From JBGPLH01 sp041486365 [NCBI: Thermodesulfobacteriota bacterium] (GTDB taxonomy: Bacteria; JAUYMQ01): 18,064 nt of DNA. The stretch is from the NCBI GenBank assembly GCA_041486365.1, contig JBGPLH010000027.1, positions 1-18,064 of the forward strand. Reading direction: 5' to 3'. The translations under genes were made by a program, and so were the position numbers. The notes below the pieces were generated by a model, which was not told the origin of the DNA, did no database searches, and saw only the letters and a list, made by a program, of their open reading frames with translations. Positions within the stretch are counted from its first letter, which is position 1; each line of letters starts with the position of its first letter. This document shows positions 8,484 through 17,020 of the stretch, one piece after another.

Positions 8484-10163
8484 TCACATGAACCTCAGCC
8501 TCACGTCCTTGAGGAAGCCGACGATCTGATCCCAGGAGCGGGCGATGTCGTTGTAGAAGGCGACGCCGATGAGCAGGAGCAGCATCGTGAGCCCCACCTG
8601 CTGCGCGAGCTCCTTCTTGCGGACGCTGATGGGCTCCCGCTTCACCGACTCGATCACGAAGAACAGCAGGTGTCCGCCGTCGAGGATCGGGATCGGGATC
8701 AGGTTCAGGATCCCGAGGTTGATGGAGATGAAGGCCATCATGCGGAGGAACGTGTACAGGCCGTCCTGGGCCGCGTCCGCGGCCACCTTGCCGATCTGGA
8801 TCGGGCCTCCGATGTTGTCGAGCCGCACTTCGCCGGTGAAGAGCTTCACCATTCCGCGGACCGTCATCACGCTCATCTGCCAGGCTTCGCCCAGGCCGAG
8901 CGTGAACGCCTTCACCGGGTTCCGCACGGTGCGCGACTCGATGATGCCGAAAGCCGGGCTGAAGGTTCCCACGCCGATGTAGTAGATCCGGCTCTCCTTC
9001 GCGAGCGGGTCGGAGTTGAATCGACGACCGGGCGTCACCCGGAACGTCTTTTCCTCCCCGTCGCGCCGCACGGTCACCGAGAGCGCCCTGCCGCCGCTCC
9101 CGCGCACCGCGTCGGTGAACTGCCTCCAGCCGGAGAGCGGCTTTGCATCGATAGCCACGAGGCGGTCACCCGCCCGGAGCCCCGCCTCCCCCGCCGGCGC
9201 GTGCCTCTCCACGCTGCTGATGAAGAACTCGGGATCCTCGAAGCCTGCGGCGACCGCCGCGGCCGCCGCGCCGGGGAGCGGGCGGGCCAGGATCATGCGT
9301 CCCCGCGTTTCCTTTGCCCCGTTCCGGAAGGAGATCTGCACCGTGCCGCTCCCCCCGGCAAGCGCCGCTCCGATCTCCTCCCGGCGGACGATCGGACGAC
9401 CTCCGATCGAGGTGATCGTGTCACCCGTACGGATCCCCGCCTTCCAGGCCGGCGAGTCCGTGCGGCTCACGCCGGCGAGGGCGGGGGCATAGCCCGGGCT
9501 CAGTCCGACGTCCCCGATCCGCTGCATGTCGCCGAGCAGGTTCTCCACCGACAGGGTCTTCGGGGTGAGCGTCACCTCCCGCTCGCCGCCCCTGCCACGG
9601 ACGGCGATCGCGAGCGGCTTGCCCCGACCCGCGTCGAGGGCGTCGGCGACCTCCTCCCACCAGTGCACGGGCTTCCCCGCGATGGCCACGATCCGGTCAC
9701 CTGGCGCGATCCCCGCGCGGGCCGCCTCGGAGCCCGGCGTGACCGTCCCGATCGTGCTCGAAATCTGGGGGAACCCGGTCATGAAGACGAAGAAGAAGAT
9801 CAGGATCGGCAGGACGAGGTTCATCCCCGGTCCCGCGAAGACGATCAGGAGCTTGTCCAGGAGCGGCTTGCTGGTGAGCGTGCGGTCGCGATCCTCCGGC
9901 GGGATCTCCTCCCCCGGGTTCTCTCCGAGCATCTTCACGTAGCCGCCGAGCGGGATCCAGGAGACGACGTATTCCGTCTCGCCGCGCGTCCAGCCGAAGA
10001 TCCGGGGGCCAAACCCGATGGAGAACTTGAGCACCTTCACGCCCGCCCGCTTGGCGAACAGGAAGTGGCCCAGCTCGTGCACGAACACAAGGACGCCCAG
10101 CGTGATCACGAGCGGGAGGATGCTCCCTCCCACATTCAGGGCGTTCTGAATGAAGGCTTCCAC
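8484..10163 (-). CDS. rseP: RseP-family site-2 zinc metalloprotease with three PDZ domains
   Basis: Intramembrane protease of the M50B family, which cleaves membrane-bound anti-sigma factors and signal-peptide remnants. It has 559 residues against about 450 in E. coli RseP. The zinc motif HELGH is at 29-33 in the first membrane segment, GxG-like PLGGYVKMLGE at 71-81, and the second zinc/active-site motif NLIPIPILDGGH at 487-498 in a C-terminal membrane segment. Another hydrophobic segment covers about 105-130, and a last one 524-538. Three PDZ-like modules lie between, at about 135-200, 226-293 and 312-378, each with an AGxxxGDxIxxIxGxPxxxx core; two is usual for the E. coli type. The start is GTG at 10163 with GAGGAG about 4 nt upstream. 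It lies between dxr and tsaB. Confidence 0.95.
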   Translation of the reverse strand: MEAFIQNALNVGGSILPLVITLGVLVFVHELGHFLFAKRAGVKVLKFSIGFGPRIFGWTRGETEYVVSWIPLGGYVKMLGENPGEEIPPEDRDRTLTSKPLLDKLLIVFAGPGMNLVLPILIFFFVFMTGFPQISSTIGTVTPGSEAARAGIAPGDRIVAIAGKPVHWWEEVADALDAGRGKPLAIAVRGRGGEREVTLTPKTLSVENLLGDMQRIGDVGLSPGYAPALAGVSRTDSPAWKAGIRTGDTITSIGGRPIVRREEIGAALAGGSGTVQISFRNGAKETRGRMILARPLPGAAAAAVAAGFEDPEFFISSVERHAPAGEAGLRAGDRLVAIDAKPLSGWRQFTDAVRGSGGRALSVTVRRDGEEKTFRVTPGRRFNSDPLAKESRIYYIGVGTFSPAFGIIESRTVRNPVKAFTLGLGEAWQMSVMTVRGMVKLFTGEVRLDNIGGPIQIGKVAADAAQDGLYTFLRMMAFISINLGILNLIPIPILDGGHLLFFVIESVKREPISVRKKELAQQVGLTMLLLLIGVAFYNDIARSWDQIVGFLKDVRLRFM

Positions 10164-10200
10164 GTCGCTCCTCGAAGGACAGGCCCCCCGTCGTGCTGGA

Positions 10201-10230
10201 GTCGGCCCTCGCTTTGCGCGGGACCTCCGG
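10201..10230 (-). repeat. Intergenic palindromic repeat, copy D (dxr-rseP gap)
   Basis: Single 30-base unit. Coding strand CCGGAGGTCC, then CGCGC-AAA-GCGAG, then GGGCCGAC. It lies 21 bases after the dxr stop and 37 bases before the rseP start, without the TCTGA edge seen in other copies. The preceding GCGCC suggests a partial second tail. Confidence 0.75.
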
Positions 10231-10251
10231 GCGCGGGGGACGGCGTTGACA

Positions 10252-11409
10252 TCAGAGGGACGCGATCACGCGCGCGGCGTGCTCCCGCGCCCAGCCGTCG
10301 GCCGCGATGGCGTCGTCGATCTCCTTGAGCGGCCGGGGCACGTGGGCGTCCATCGTGCGGGCGATCGTCTCGGGGATGGCCGTGAAGCGCATGCGTCCCT
10401 CCAGGAACGCGCCCACGGCCATCTCGTTCGCCGCGTTCAGCACGGCGGGCTGGGTGCCCCCTTCCCGCAGGGCACGCGCCGCGAGCGCGAGCCCCGGGAA
10501 CTTCTCCAGGTCGGGCGGCTCGAAGGTGAGCGTCCCCACCCGCGTGAGATCCAGGCGCTCCATCTGAAGCGGCAGCCGCTCGGGGAGCGCCAACGCGTAG
10601 GCGATAGGGCCCCGCATGTCCGGGACGCCCAGTTGCGCCAGCACGGAGCCGTCGATGAACTCGACGAGCGAGTGCACGATGCTCTGGGGATGGATGACGA
10701 CTTCGATGGCGTCCGGCGGCAGATCGAAGAGCCAGCGCGCCTCGATCATCTCGAGTCCCTTGTTCATGAGCGACGCCGAGTCGATGGTGATTTTGGGCCC
10801 CATGTCCCAGTTCGGATGGCGGAGAGCCTGTGCGGGGGTCACCGCCGCCAGCGCCTCGCGCGGCGTCGTCCGGAAGGGGCCGCCGGAGGCCGTGAGCAAC
10901 ACGCGCCGCACGTCCTCCCGCCGCTGGCCGGCCAGACACTGGTGCACGGCCACGTGCTCGCTGTCCACCGGCAGGATCCGGACACCGCGCCGCCGGGCCT
11001 GCGCCACCACGAGCTCGCCCGCCATGACGAGCACTTCCTTGTTGGCGATGGCCACGTCGCGGCCCGCGTCTATCGCGGCCCAGGTGGGGTCGAGCCCCAT
11101 GGCACCCACGAAGGCCGAGACGACGAGGTCCACGCCGTCGGCCGTCGCCACACGGACCGCGCCCTCGGGGCCCGTCAGGATCTCCACCTCGACGCCCGCC
11201 AGCCTCTCCGCGAGATCCGCCGACGCCCGCCCGTCGATCACGCTCACCGTGCGGGGCCGGAAGCGACGAACCTGCTCGGCCAGGAGCTCCATGTTCCGCC
11301 CCGCGGCGAGCGCCGCTACCTTCAATCGATCGGGAAAATCCCGCACGATCTTGAGCGTGCTCACCCCGACGGACCCCGTCGAGCCCAGGATCGCGAGCCC
11401 CTTCGGCAT
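10252..11409 (-). CDS. dxr: 1-deoxy-D-xylulose 5-phosphate reductoisomerase
   Basis: Second enzyme of the MEP isoprenoid pathway, converting DXP to MEP with NADPH and a divalent metal. The product has 385 residues from ATG 11409. The NADPH loop GSTGSVG is at about 9-15, IANKE at 121-125, and the metal-binding LPVDSEH at 146-152; PKITIDSASLMNKGLEMIEA (205-224) carries the other metal-ligand Glu. After PVDSEH the sequence is VAVHQCL rather than the more usual SAIFQCL, a minor variation outside the metal ligands. Two adjacent ATGs exist (11412, 11409). GGAGG is 4 nt from the second and only 1 nt from the first, so 11409 is preferred. It stands next to uppS with no cdsA between, unlike the common order. 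Confidence 0.97.
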   Translation of the reverse strand: MPKGLAILGSTGSVGVSTLKIVRDFPDRLKVAALAAGRNMELLAEQVRRFRPRTVSVIDGRASADLAERLAGVEVEILTGPEGAVRVATADGVDLVVSAFVGAMGLDPTWAAIDAGRDVAIANKEVLVMAGELVVAQARRRGVRILPVDSEHVAVHQCLAGQRREDVRRVLLTASGGPFRTTPREALAAVTPAQALRHPNWDMGPKITIDSASLMNKGLEMIEARWLFDLPPDAIEVVIHPQSIVHSLVEFIDGSVLAQLGVPDMRGPIAYALALPERLPLQMERLDLTRVGTLTFEPPDLEKFPGLALAARALREGGTQPAVLNAANEMAVGAFLEGRMRFTAIPETIARTMDAHVPRPLKEIDDAIAADGWAREHAARVIASL

Positions 11410-11474
11410 CATGCCTCCCGGCGCGAGATCGTCATGGCCGGCGCGGCCCTCCGGCCTGTTACGTTCAGACTATT

Positions 11475-11620
11475 GTCGGCCCGCCCTTCGGGCGCGACCT
11501 CAGCCAGATTTTGTCGGCCCGCCCTGCGGGCGAGACCTCAGGTCAGATTTTGTCGGCCCGCCCTGCGGGCGAGACCTCAGGTCAGATTTTGTCGGCCCGC
11601 CCTGCGGGCGCGATCTCCGG
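11475..11620 (-). repeat. Tandem array of the palindromic repeat, copy E (uppS-dxr gap)
   Basis: Four units whose GTCGGCCCGCC heads (plus strand) start at 11475, 11513, 11552 and 11591, so the period is 38, 39 and 39. The units at 11513-11551 and 11552-11590 are identical over 39 bases; the two outer ones have diverged. On the coding strand each full unit has GCCCGC-AGG-GCGGGC, a perfect six-pair hairpin, and a second small palindrome GACC-TGA-GGTC, joined by CGACAAAATCTGACC. The uppS stop codon is inside the array, so its last unit is coding. Confidence 0.9.
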
Positions 11621-12358
11621 CGGGCCGCCGCCGATCTGCTCGCTCGTGAGCCCGAAGCGGCGCTCGCGGGCGGCGAAGTCGTCGAGCGCGGCCTCGAGGT
11701 CGGCCTTGCCGAAGTCGGGCCAGAGCGTGTCGGTAACGTAGAGCTCCGCGTAGGCGATCTGCCAGAGGAGGAAGTTGGAGACCCGCTGCTCGCCGCCCGT
11801 GCGGATCAGGAGATCGGGGTCCGGATGATCGCGCGTGGAGAGGTAGCGCTGGAAGATCGACTCGTCGAGCGACGCGAGGGCCAGCCGCCCCTCCAGCACG
11901 TCCTTCGCCGCGGCGCGCGCGGCGTCCACGATCTCCTGACGGCCTCCGTAGGAGAGCGCGAAGGTGAGCGCCATCGTGTCGTTCGCCTCGGTCTTGAGGA
12001 TCGTCTCGTCCAGCAGCGTCCGGACGTCCGCGGGGAGATGACCCAGCCGGCCGATAGCGCCGATCCGGATCCCGTTCTCCATCATCTCGTCGATCTCGCT
12101 GCGGAGGTAATGCTTGAGGAGCGACATCAGCTCCTTCACCTCGATCTCCGGGCGGCTCCAGTTCTCCCAGGAGAAGGCGAAGAGCGTGAGTCGCTTCAGG
12201 CCGAGGTCGTTCGCCGCGCGCACCACGGTCCGCACGGCATCGACGCCCTTGCGGTGGCCGAGCGCGCGCGGAAGCCCGCGGCGGGTGGCCCAGCGGCCGT
12301 TGCCATCCATGATGATGGCGACGTGGCCGGGGCGATTGTGCGATTCGGGACTCGTCAT
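11582..12358 (-). CDS. uppS: Isoprenyl transferase, di-trans,poly-cis-undecaprenyl-diphosphate synthase type
   Basis: Cis-prenyltransferase making the undecaprenyl diphosphate carrier for cell-wall polymers. Of its 258 residues, the first 237 are family-like. HVAIIMDGNGRWA (12-24) carries catalytic Asp18, RALGHRKGVDAV is at 31-42, FAFSWENWSRP at about 60-70, and DLLIRTGGEQRVSNFLLWQ with AYAELYVTDTLWPDF near the C-terminus. The usual family end (ERRFG) is followed by 21 extra residues. The last 11 or so (EIAPAGRADKI) and the stop codon are encoded by the first unit of the repeat array, so the original 3' end may have been replaced. The ATG start at 12358 has only a weak ribosome binding site (GGAAA, far upstream). 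It follows frr after 56 bases. Confidence 0.95.
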   Translation of the reverse strand: MTSPESHNRPGHVAIIMDGNGRWATRRGLPRALGHRKGVDAVRTVVRAANDLGLKRLTLFAFSWENWSRPEIEVKELMSLLKHYLRSEIDEMMENGIRIGAIGRLGHLPADVRTLLDETILKTEANDTMALTFALSYGGRQEIVDAARAAAKDVLEGRLALASLDESIFQRYLSTRDHPDPDLLIRTGGEQRVSNFLLWQIAYAELYVTDTLWPDFGKADLEAALDDFAARERRFGLTSEQIGGGPPEIAPAGRADKI

Positions 12359-12414
12359 GAAACGCTTTGGTTTCCGGGGCGCGCGGGAGGGGCGTTCGCG
12401 GCGGGTGCGGAGGC

Positions 12415-12990
12415 TCAGACCGTGAGGATCTCTTTCTCCTTGGCCTCCACCACCTGCTCGACCTTCGCGTTGTGCTCGTCCGTGATCTTCTGGATCCGGT
12501 CCTGCGCCTTGCGGCTCTCGTCCTCCGTCACCGCGCCCTTCTTCTCCAGCTCCTTCACCTTGTGGATCGCGTCCCGCCGGTGGTTGCGGATCTCGACGCG
12601 GAACTCCTCCGCCGTCTTCTTCACCACCTTGACCAGATCCCGGCGCCGCTCCTCGGTGAGGTCCGGGATCGGAATGCGAATGACCTTGCCGTCGCTGGAG
12701 GGGGTCAGGCCGAGCTCGGACTTCTGGATCGCCTTCTCGATGTCCTGGATCACCTTGGGATCCCAGGGGGCGATCGTGATCAGCTTTGGGTCCGGAACCG
12801 AGAGCGTGGCGAGCTGGTTCAGCGGGGTGGGCGTCCCGTAGTAGTCCACGCGCACCGGCTCGAGGAGGGAGAGGTTCGCGCGGCCCGTGCGGATTCGGGA
12901 GAGGTCGTGGCGGAAGGCCGCGACGGCCTTCTCCATGTGATCCTTCGTATCCTTCAGAGTCCCGTCGAGTACGACGTTCGGTTCCGTCAT
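12415..12990 (-). CDS. frr: Ribosome recycling factor
   Basis: Splits the post-termination ribosome together with EF-G. With ATG 12990 it has 191 residues, near the usual 185. The coiled-coil domain has the signature FRHDLSRIRTGRANLSLLEPVRVDYYG and PLNQLATLSVPDPKLITIAPWD; the C-terminal helix includes DLTEERRRDLVKVVKKTAEEFRVEIRN-type sequence ending in VVEAKEKEILTV. GGAG lies 6 nt before ATG 12990; a TTG seven codons upstream (13011) is less likely. It lies in the conserved order tsf-pyrH-frr-uppS. Confidence 0.97.
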   Translation of the reverse strand: MTEPNVVLDGTLKDTKDHMEKAVAAFRHDLSRIRTGRANLSLLEPVRVDYYGTPTPLNQLATLSVPDPKLITIAPWDPKVIQDIEKAIQKSELGLTPSSDGKVIRIPIPDLTEERRRDLVKVVKKTAEEFRVEIRNHRRDAIHKVKELEKKGAVTEDESRKAQDRIQKITDEHNAKVEQVVEAKEKEILTV

Positions 12991-13018
12991 CGCTGGCTCC
13001 GGTGCCTCCAAGGGAGGA

Positions 13019-13122
13019 GTCCGCCCTCGCCGCGTATCAGGCCCGGCCGGTCCGCGCTGCGTGCGGAACTTCCGGGGGCCCTCAGGTCAGAAGTCAGCCC
13101 TCGCTCCGCTCGGGACCTCCGG
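13019..13122 (-). repeat. Intergenic palindromic repeat, copy F (pyrH-frr gap, one good and one degenerate unit)
   Basis: The good unit (13093-13122) reads CCGGAGGTCC, CGAGC-GGA-GCGAG, GGGCTGAC on the coding strand, starting 6 bases after the pyrH stop region and followed by TTCTGACCTGAGG. A degenerate unit (13019 to about 13080) follows, with a hairpin GTTCCGC-ACGCA-GCGGAC-like part and a GCGAGGGCGGAC end. The junction TCTGACCTGAGG matches that inside array E, tying the two copies together. Confidence 0.65.
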
Positions 13123-13128
13123 CGCGCC

Positions 13129-14500
<1,372 letters not shown>

Positions 14501-14557
14501 CTTGTTCGTCTCCGTCGTCGTTCGGGTGCGTTTGCGGGTCGAGGCGGGTGCCGCCGC

Positions 14558-15397
14558 TCAGGTCGCGGGGGCGGCCGGCGGCTCGGGCTTCTGCTCTTCC
14601 TCGTCCGCGACCTCGGTCCCCGGGGAGATGTAGGCGCGCATGCCGCCCGGCTTCTCCACGAAGGACTCTTCCTTCGCCTCCGCCTTGTCCTCCCGGGCCT
14701 GGCCCTGCTCCTCCCACCGCTTGAGGCCTTCCTGGACGGCGTCGCCGATCTTCTCGCAGAAGAGCCGGATCGCCCGCAGGGCGTCGTCATTGCCCGGGAT
14801 CACGTGGGTCACGTCATCGGGGTCGCAGTTCGTGTCGACGACGGCCACGACCGGGATGCCGAGGCGCTTGGCCTCCTTCACCGCGATGTGCTCCTTCTTC
14901 ACGTCGATCAGGAAGAGCGCGTCGGGAAGCCGATCCATCGCCTTGATGCCGGCGAAGCTCTTCTGGAGCTTCTCGATTTCCCGGGTGAGCGCGGCGGCCT
15001 CCTTCTTCGAGAGCTTGGCGAAGGTGCCGTCGTCGCGCATGGTCTCGAGCTGCTTGAACCGGTCGATGCTCTTCTTGATCGTTCGGAAGTTCGTGAGCAT
15101 GCCGCCCAGCCAGCGGTTGTTCACGTAGATCTTGCCGGTGCGTCCGGCCGCCTCGGCGATGGCCTCCTGGGCCTGCTTCTTGGTGCCGACGAAGAGGATT
15201 TTCCCGCCGCGGCCAACGGTGTTGACGACGAAACCGCAGGCGCGGTTGAAGAGATCGACGGTCTGCTGGAGATCGACGATGTAGATGCCGTTCCTGGCGC
15301 CGAAGATGTAGGGCTTCATCTTCGGGTTCCAGCGCTTGGTCTGATGGCCGAAGTGGACCCCGGCCTCGAGCAGTTCCTTCATACCGACGTTGGGCAT
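14558..15397 (-). CDS. rpsB: 30S ribosomal protein S2
   Basis: Small-subunit protein S2, 279 residues. The start [20 protein letters not shown] and later [33 protein letters not shown] and [15 protein letters not shown] are strong family signatures. After the S2 core (about residue 230) there is an acidic, proline-rich tail ([12 protein letters not shown] to [14 protein letters not shown]), common in some lineages but longer than in E. coli S2. The ATG at 15397 has GGAG 9 nt upstream. The frame stays open 25 codons further without family resemblance. It heads the rpsB-tsf-pyrH-frr cluster and has a 243-base upstream gap with a candidate promoter. Confidence 0.97.
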   Translation of the reverse strand: MPNVGMKELLEAGVHFGHQTKRWNPKMKPYIFGARNGIYIVDLQQTVDLFNRACGFVVNTVGRGGKILFVGTKKQAQEAIAEAAGRTGKIYVNNRWLGGMLTNFRTIKKSIDRFKQLETMRDDGTFAKLSKKEAAALTREIEKLQKSFAGIKAMDRLPDALFLIDVKKEHIAVKEAKRLGIPVVAVVDTNCDPDDVTHVIPGNDDALRAIRLFCEKIGDAVQEGLKRWEEQGQAREDKAEAKEESFVEKPGGMRAYISPGTEVADEEEQKPEPPAAPAT

Positions 15398-15557
15398 TGC
15401 TGTTGTCTCCGGGTTCTGCCTCCGCCGCGCTTTTCCCGCGGGTGCGGGAGGGCGCCCTCGACCCGCGGCCACCCGGCCGCGGGACCCGTCCGGACGCGAG
15501 GGGCCTTCCTGCGGGAATCGGAGGAAAGACCGCGCGCGCTCCTAGGAGAGGCGCCCG

Positions 15558-15574
15558 TCACGCGGCGTGCGTGA
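15558..15574 (-). promoter_or_regulatory. Inverted repeat in the rpsB leader
   Basis: TCACGC-N5-GCGTGA is a perfect six-base inverted repeat just downstream of the candidate rpsB promoter, at about +8 to +25 of the predicted transcript. It could be an operator or the first stem of a leader RNA. Nothing identifies the regulator. The rest of the leader (15398-15557) is GC-rich and palindromic, with no gene. Confidence 0.35.
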
Positions 15575-15588
15575 TGTAAAACCGCGAA

Positions 15589-15617
15589 TTTTTAACATGA
15601 TTACGCCTGGGGCGCAA
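15589..15617 (-). promoter_or_regulatory. Candidate promoter for rpsB-tsf
   Basis: An AT-rich patch, rare in this window, lies in the argJ-rpsB gap. On the coding strand TTGCGC (15617-15612), a 17-base spacer and TAAAAA (15594-15589) match the sigma70 consensus at three and four of six positions. The match is weak, but position and base composition support it. Confidence 0.35.
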
Positions 15618-15640
15618 CCTCGGCGGTGCCGGGCGGGCCA

Positions 15641-16834
15641 TCAACTCCGGTAGTCGGCGTTGATCCGGATGTAATCCTCCGTGAGATCGCATGTGAGCAC
15701 CTCCGCCTTGCCCCGCCCGGCGCCCAGATCGATGCCGATCTCGTAGGCGTCTGCGCGCATGACCCGCCGCGCCGCCTCCTCCGCCGCCGGGCCCAGCCAG
15801 CGCCCGCACCGCAGGAGGACCGCCTTGCCGAATCGGATGCCGATCCGGTCCGGGCGAATCCGCGCCGGGGAGGCGCCCAGCGCCTGCACGATCCGGCCCC
15901 AGTTCGGGTCCTCCCCTCGCAGTGCCGTCTTCACGAGGGGGGAATTGCCCACCGCGTACGCGGCGAGTCGCGCCTGGCGGTCCGTCCGCGCGCCGCGCAG
16001 GTGAATCACGACCCGCTTGGTCACCCCTTCGCCGTCCGAGACGATCGCCTCCGCGAGCTCGCGGCAGACCTCCGCCACCATGCGGGCGAATCGCTTCCCC
16101 GAGGGCCCCGCCGGCGCGAGGGGACCTCGGCACTGCGCCCCGCTCGCGAGAATCACGGCCGTGTCGCTCGTGCTCATGCAGCCGTCGATCGTCACCCGGT
16201 TGAAGCTCCCGTCGCAGGCCTCCCGAAGCACGCGCCGCAGGAACGGCGCCGGCACCGCGGCGTTCGTGGCAAGGAAGACAAGGAGCGTCGCCATGTGGGG
16301 CTCGATCATCCCCGCGCCCTTGGCGATGCCCAGGACGCGCACGTCCCCTTCGGCGAGCCGCGCTTTCCGCAGGGCGAGCTTCGGACGCGTGTCGGTCGTC
16401 ATGATCGCCTCGGCGGCCTCCTGCCATCCCGTGGCCGAGAGGCACGCGACGAGGCCGGGGAGCGCCGCGGACATCTTCCCGAGCGGGAGCCTCGAGCCGA
16501 TCACGCCGGTGGAAGACATCAGGACGGCGCCCTCGCGCACGCCCAGCGCCGCCGAGGCCTGCCGCGTGATCTCGCGGGTGTCACGCGTGCCCGCCTGGCC
16601 GGTGTAGGTATTCGCGCAGCCCGAATTCGCGAGAACCGCGTGGGCGCGGCCCCGGGCCAGGCGGGCGCGGGAGATGAGCACGGCGGGCGACTTCACCTGG
16701 TTCGTCGTGAACACGCCCGCGGCCGTTGCGCCCTGGGGGCAAAAAATCAGGGCCATGTCCCTGGCCCCGCTCTTCTTGATCCCGCTCGCCGTGCCGCCGG
16801 CGAGGAACCCCGGAACCCAGGGTGGTGTCTTCAA
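15641..16834 (-). CDS. argJ: Bifunctional ornithine acetyltransferase / N-acetylglutamate synthase
   Basis: Recycles the acetyl group from N-acetylornithine to glutamate in the cyclic arginine pathway; bifunctional forms also use acetyl-CoA. It has 397 residues, normal length. The self-cleavage site is in KGAGMIEPHMATLLVF with Thr183 as the new N-terminal nucleophile of the beta chain (family usually KGSGMIxPNMAT). NSGCANTYTGQAG (70-82), MSSTGVIG (106-113) and the C-terminal IRINADYRS are typical. Whether it is mono- or bifunctional cannot be told from sequence alone. The start is TTG at 16834 with AGGAGGAG about 5 nt upstream; no nearby ATG fits. This ribosome binding site directly follows the TCTGA edge of repeat copy G. 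It follows secA. Confidence 0.96.
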   Translation of the reverse strand: MKTPPWVPGFLAGGTASGIKKSGARDMALIFCPQGATAAGVFTTNQVKSPAVLISRARLARGRAHAVLANSGCANTYTGQAGTRDTREITRQASAALGVREGAVLMSSTGVIGSRLPLGKMSAALPGLVACLSATGWQEAAEAIMTTDTRPKLALRKARLAEGDVRVLGIAKGAGMIEPHMATLLVFLATNAAVPAPFLRRVLREACDGSFNRVTIDGCMSTSDTAVILASGAQCRGPLAPAGPSGKRFARMVAEVCRELAEAIVSDGEGVTKRVVIHLRGARTDRQARLAAYAVGNSPLVKTALRGEDPNWGRIVQALGASPARIRPDRIGIRFGKAVLLRCGRWLGPAAEEAARRVMRADAYEIGIDLGAGRGKAEVLTCDLTEDYIRINADYRS

Positions 16835-16851
16835 ACGCTCCTCCTCAGAAA

Positions 16852-17009
16852 GTCGGCCCTCGCGTTCTCGGACTCGACCGCGCTTCGCTCGGGATCTCCG
16901 GCTCAGAAAGTCGGCCCTCGCGTTCTTGGAGTCGACCCGCGCTTCGCTCGGGATCTCCGGGCGAGGGACCTCCGGCTCAGAAAGTCGGCCCTCGCGTTCT
17001 CGGAGTCGA
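16852..17009 (-). repeat. Intergenic palindromic repeat, copy G (secA-argJ gap, three stacked units)
   Basis: GTCGGCCCTCGCGTTCT heads (plus strand) start at 16852, 16910 and 16984, giving periods of 58 and 74 bases. The 16-base difference is an extra tail copy (GCGAGGGACCTCCGG) in the middle unit. The two complete units have CCGGAGATCCC, a CGAGC-GAA-GCG imperfect hairpin, a GGTCGA or GTCGA internal half-head and GCGAGGGCCGAC. The units join through TTTCTGAG. The array fills almost the entire gap. Confidence 0.85.
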
Positions 17010-17020
17010 TCCGCGTGCCC

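Noticed and set aside
7542-10328. 928-codon open frame on the plus strand
   Set aside because: It is antisense to tsaB and rseP with no family-like domain; stop codons are simply rare opposite GC-rich genes.
11475-11620. CRISPR array
   Set aside because: The period is 38-39 bases with no variable spacers, the whole unit is repeated, and no cas genes are present; it belongs to the palindromic repeat family.
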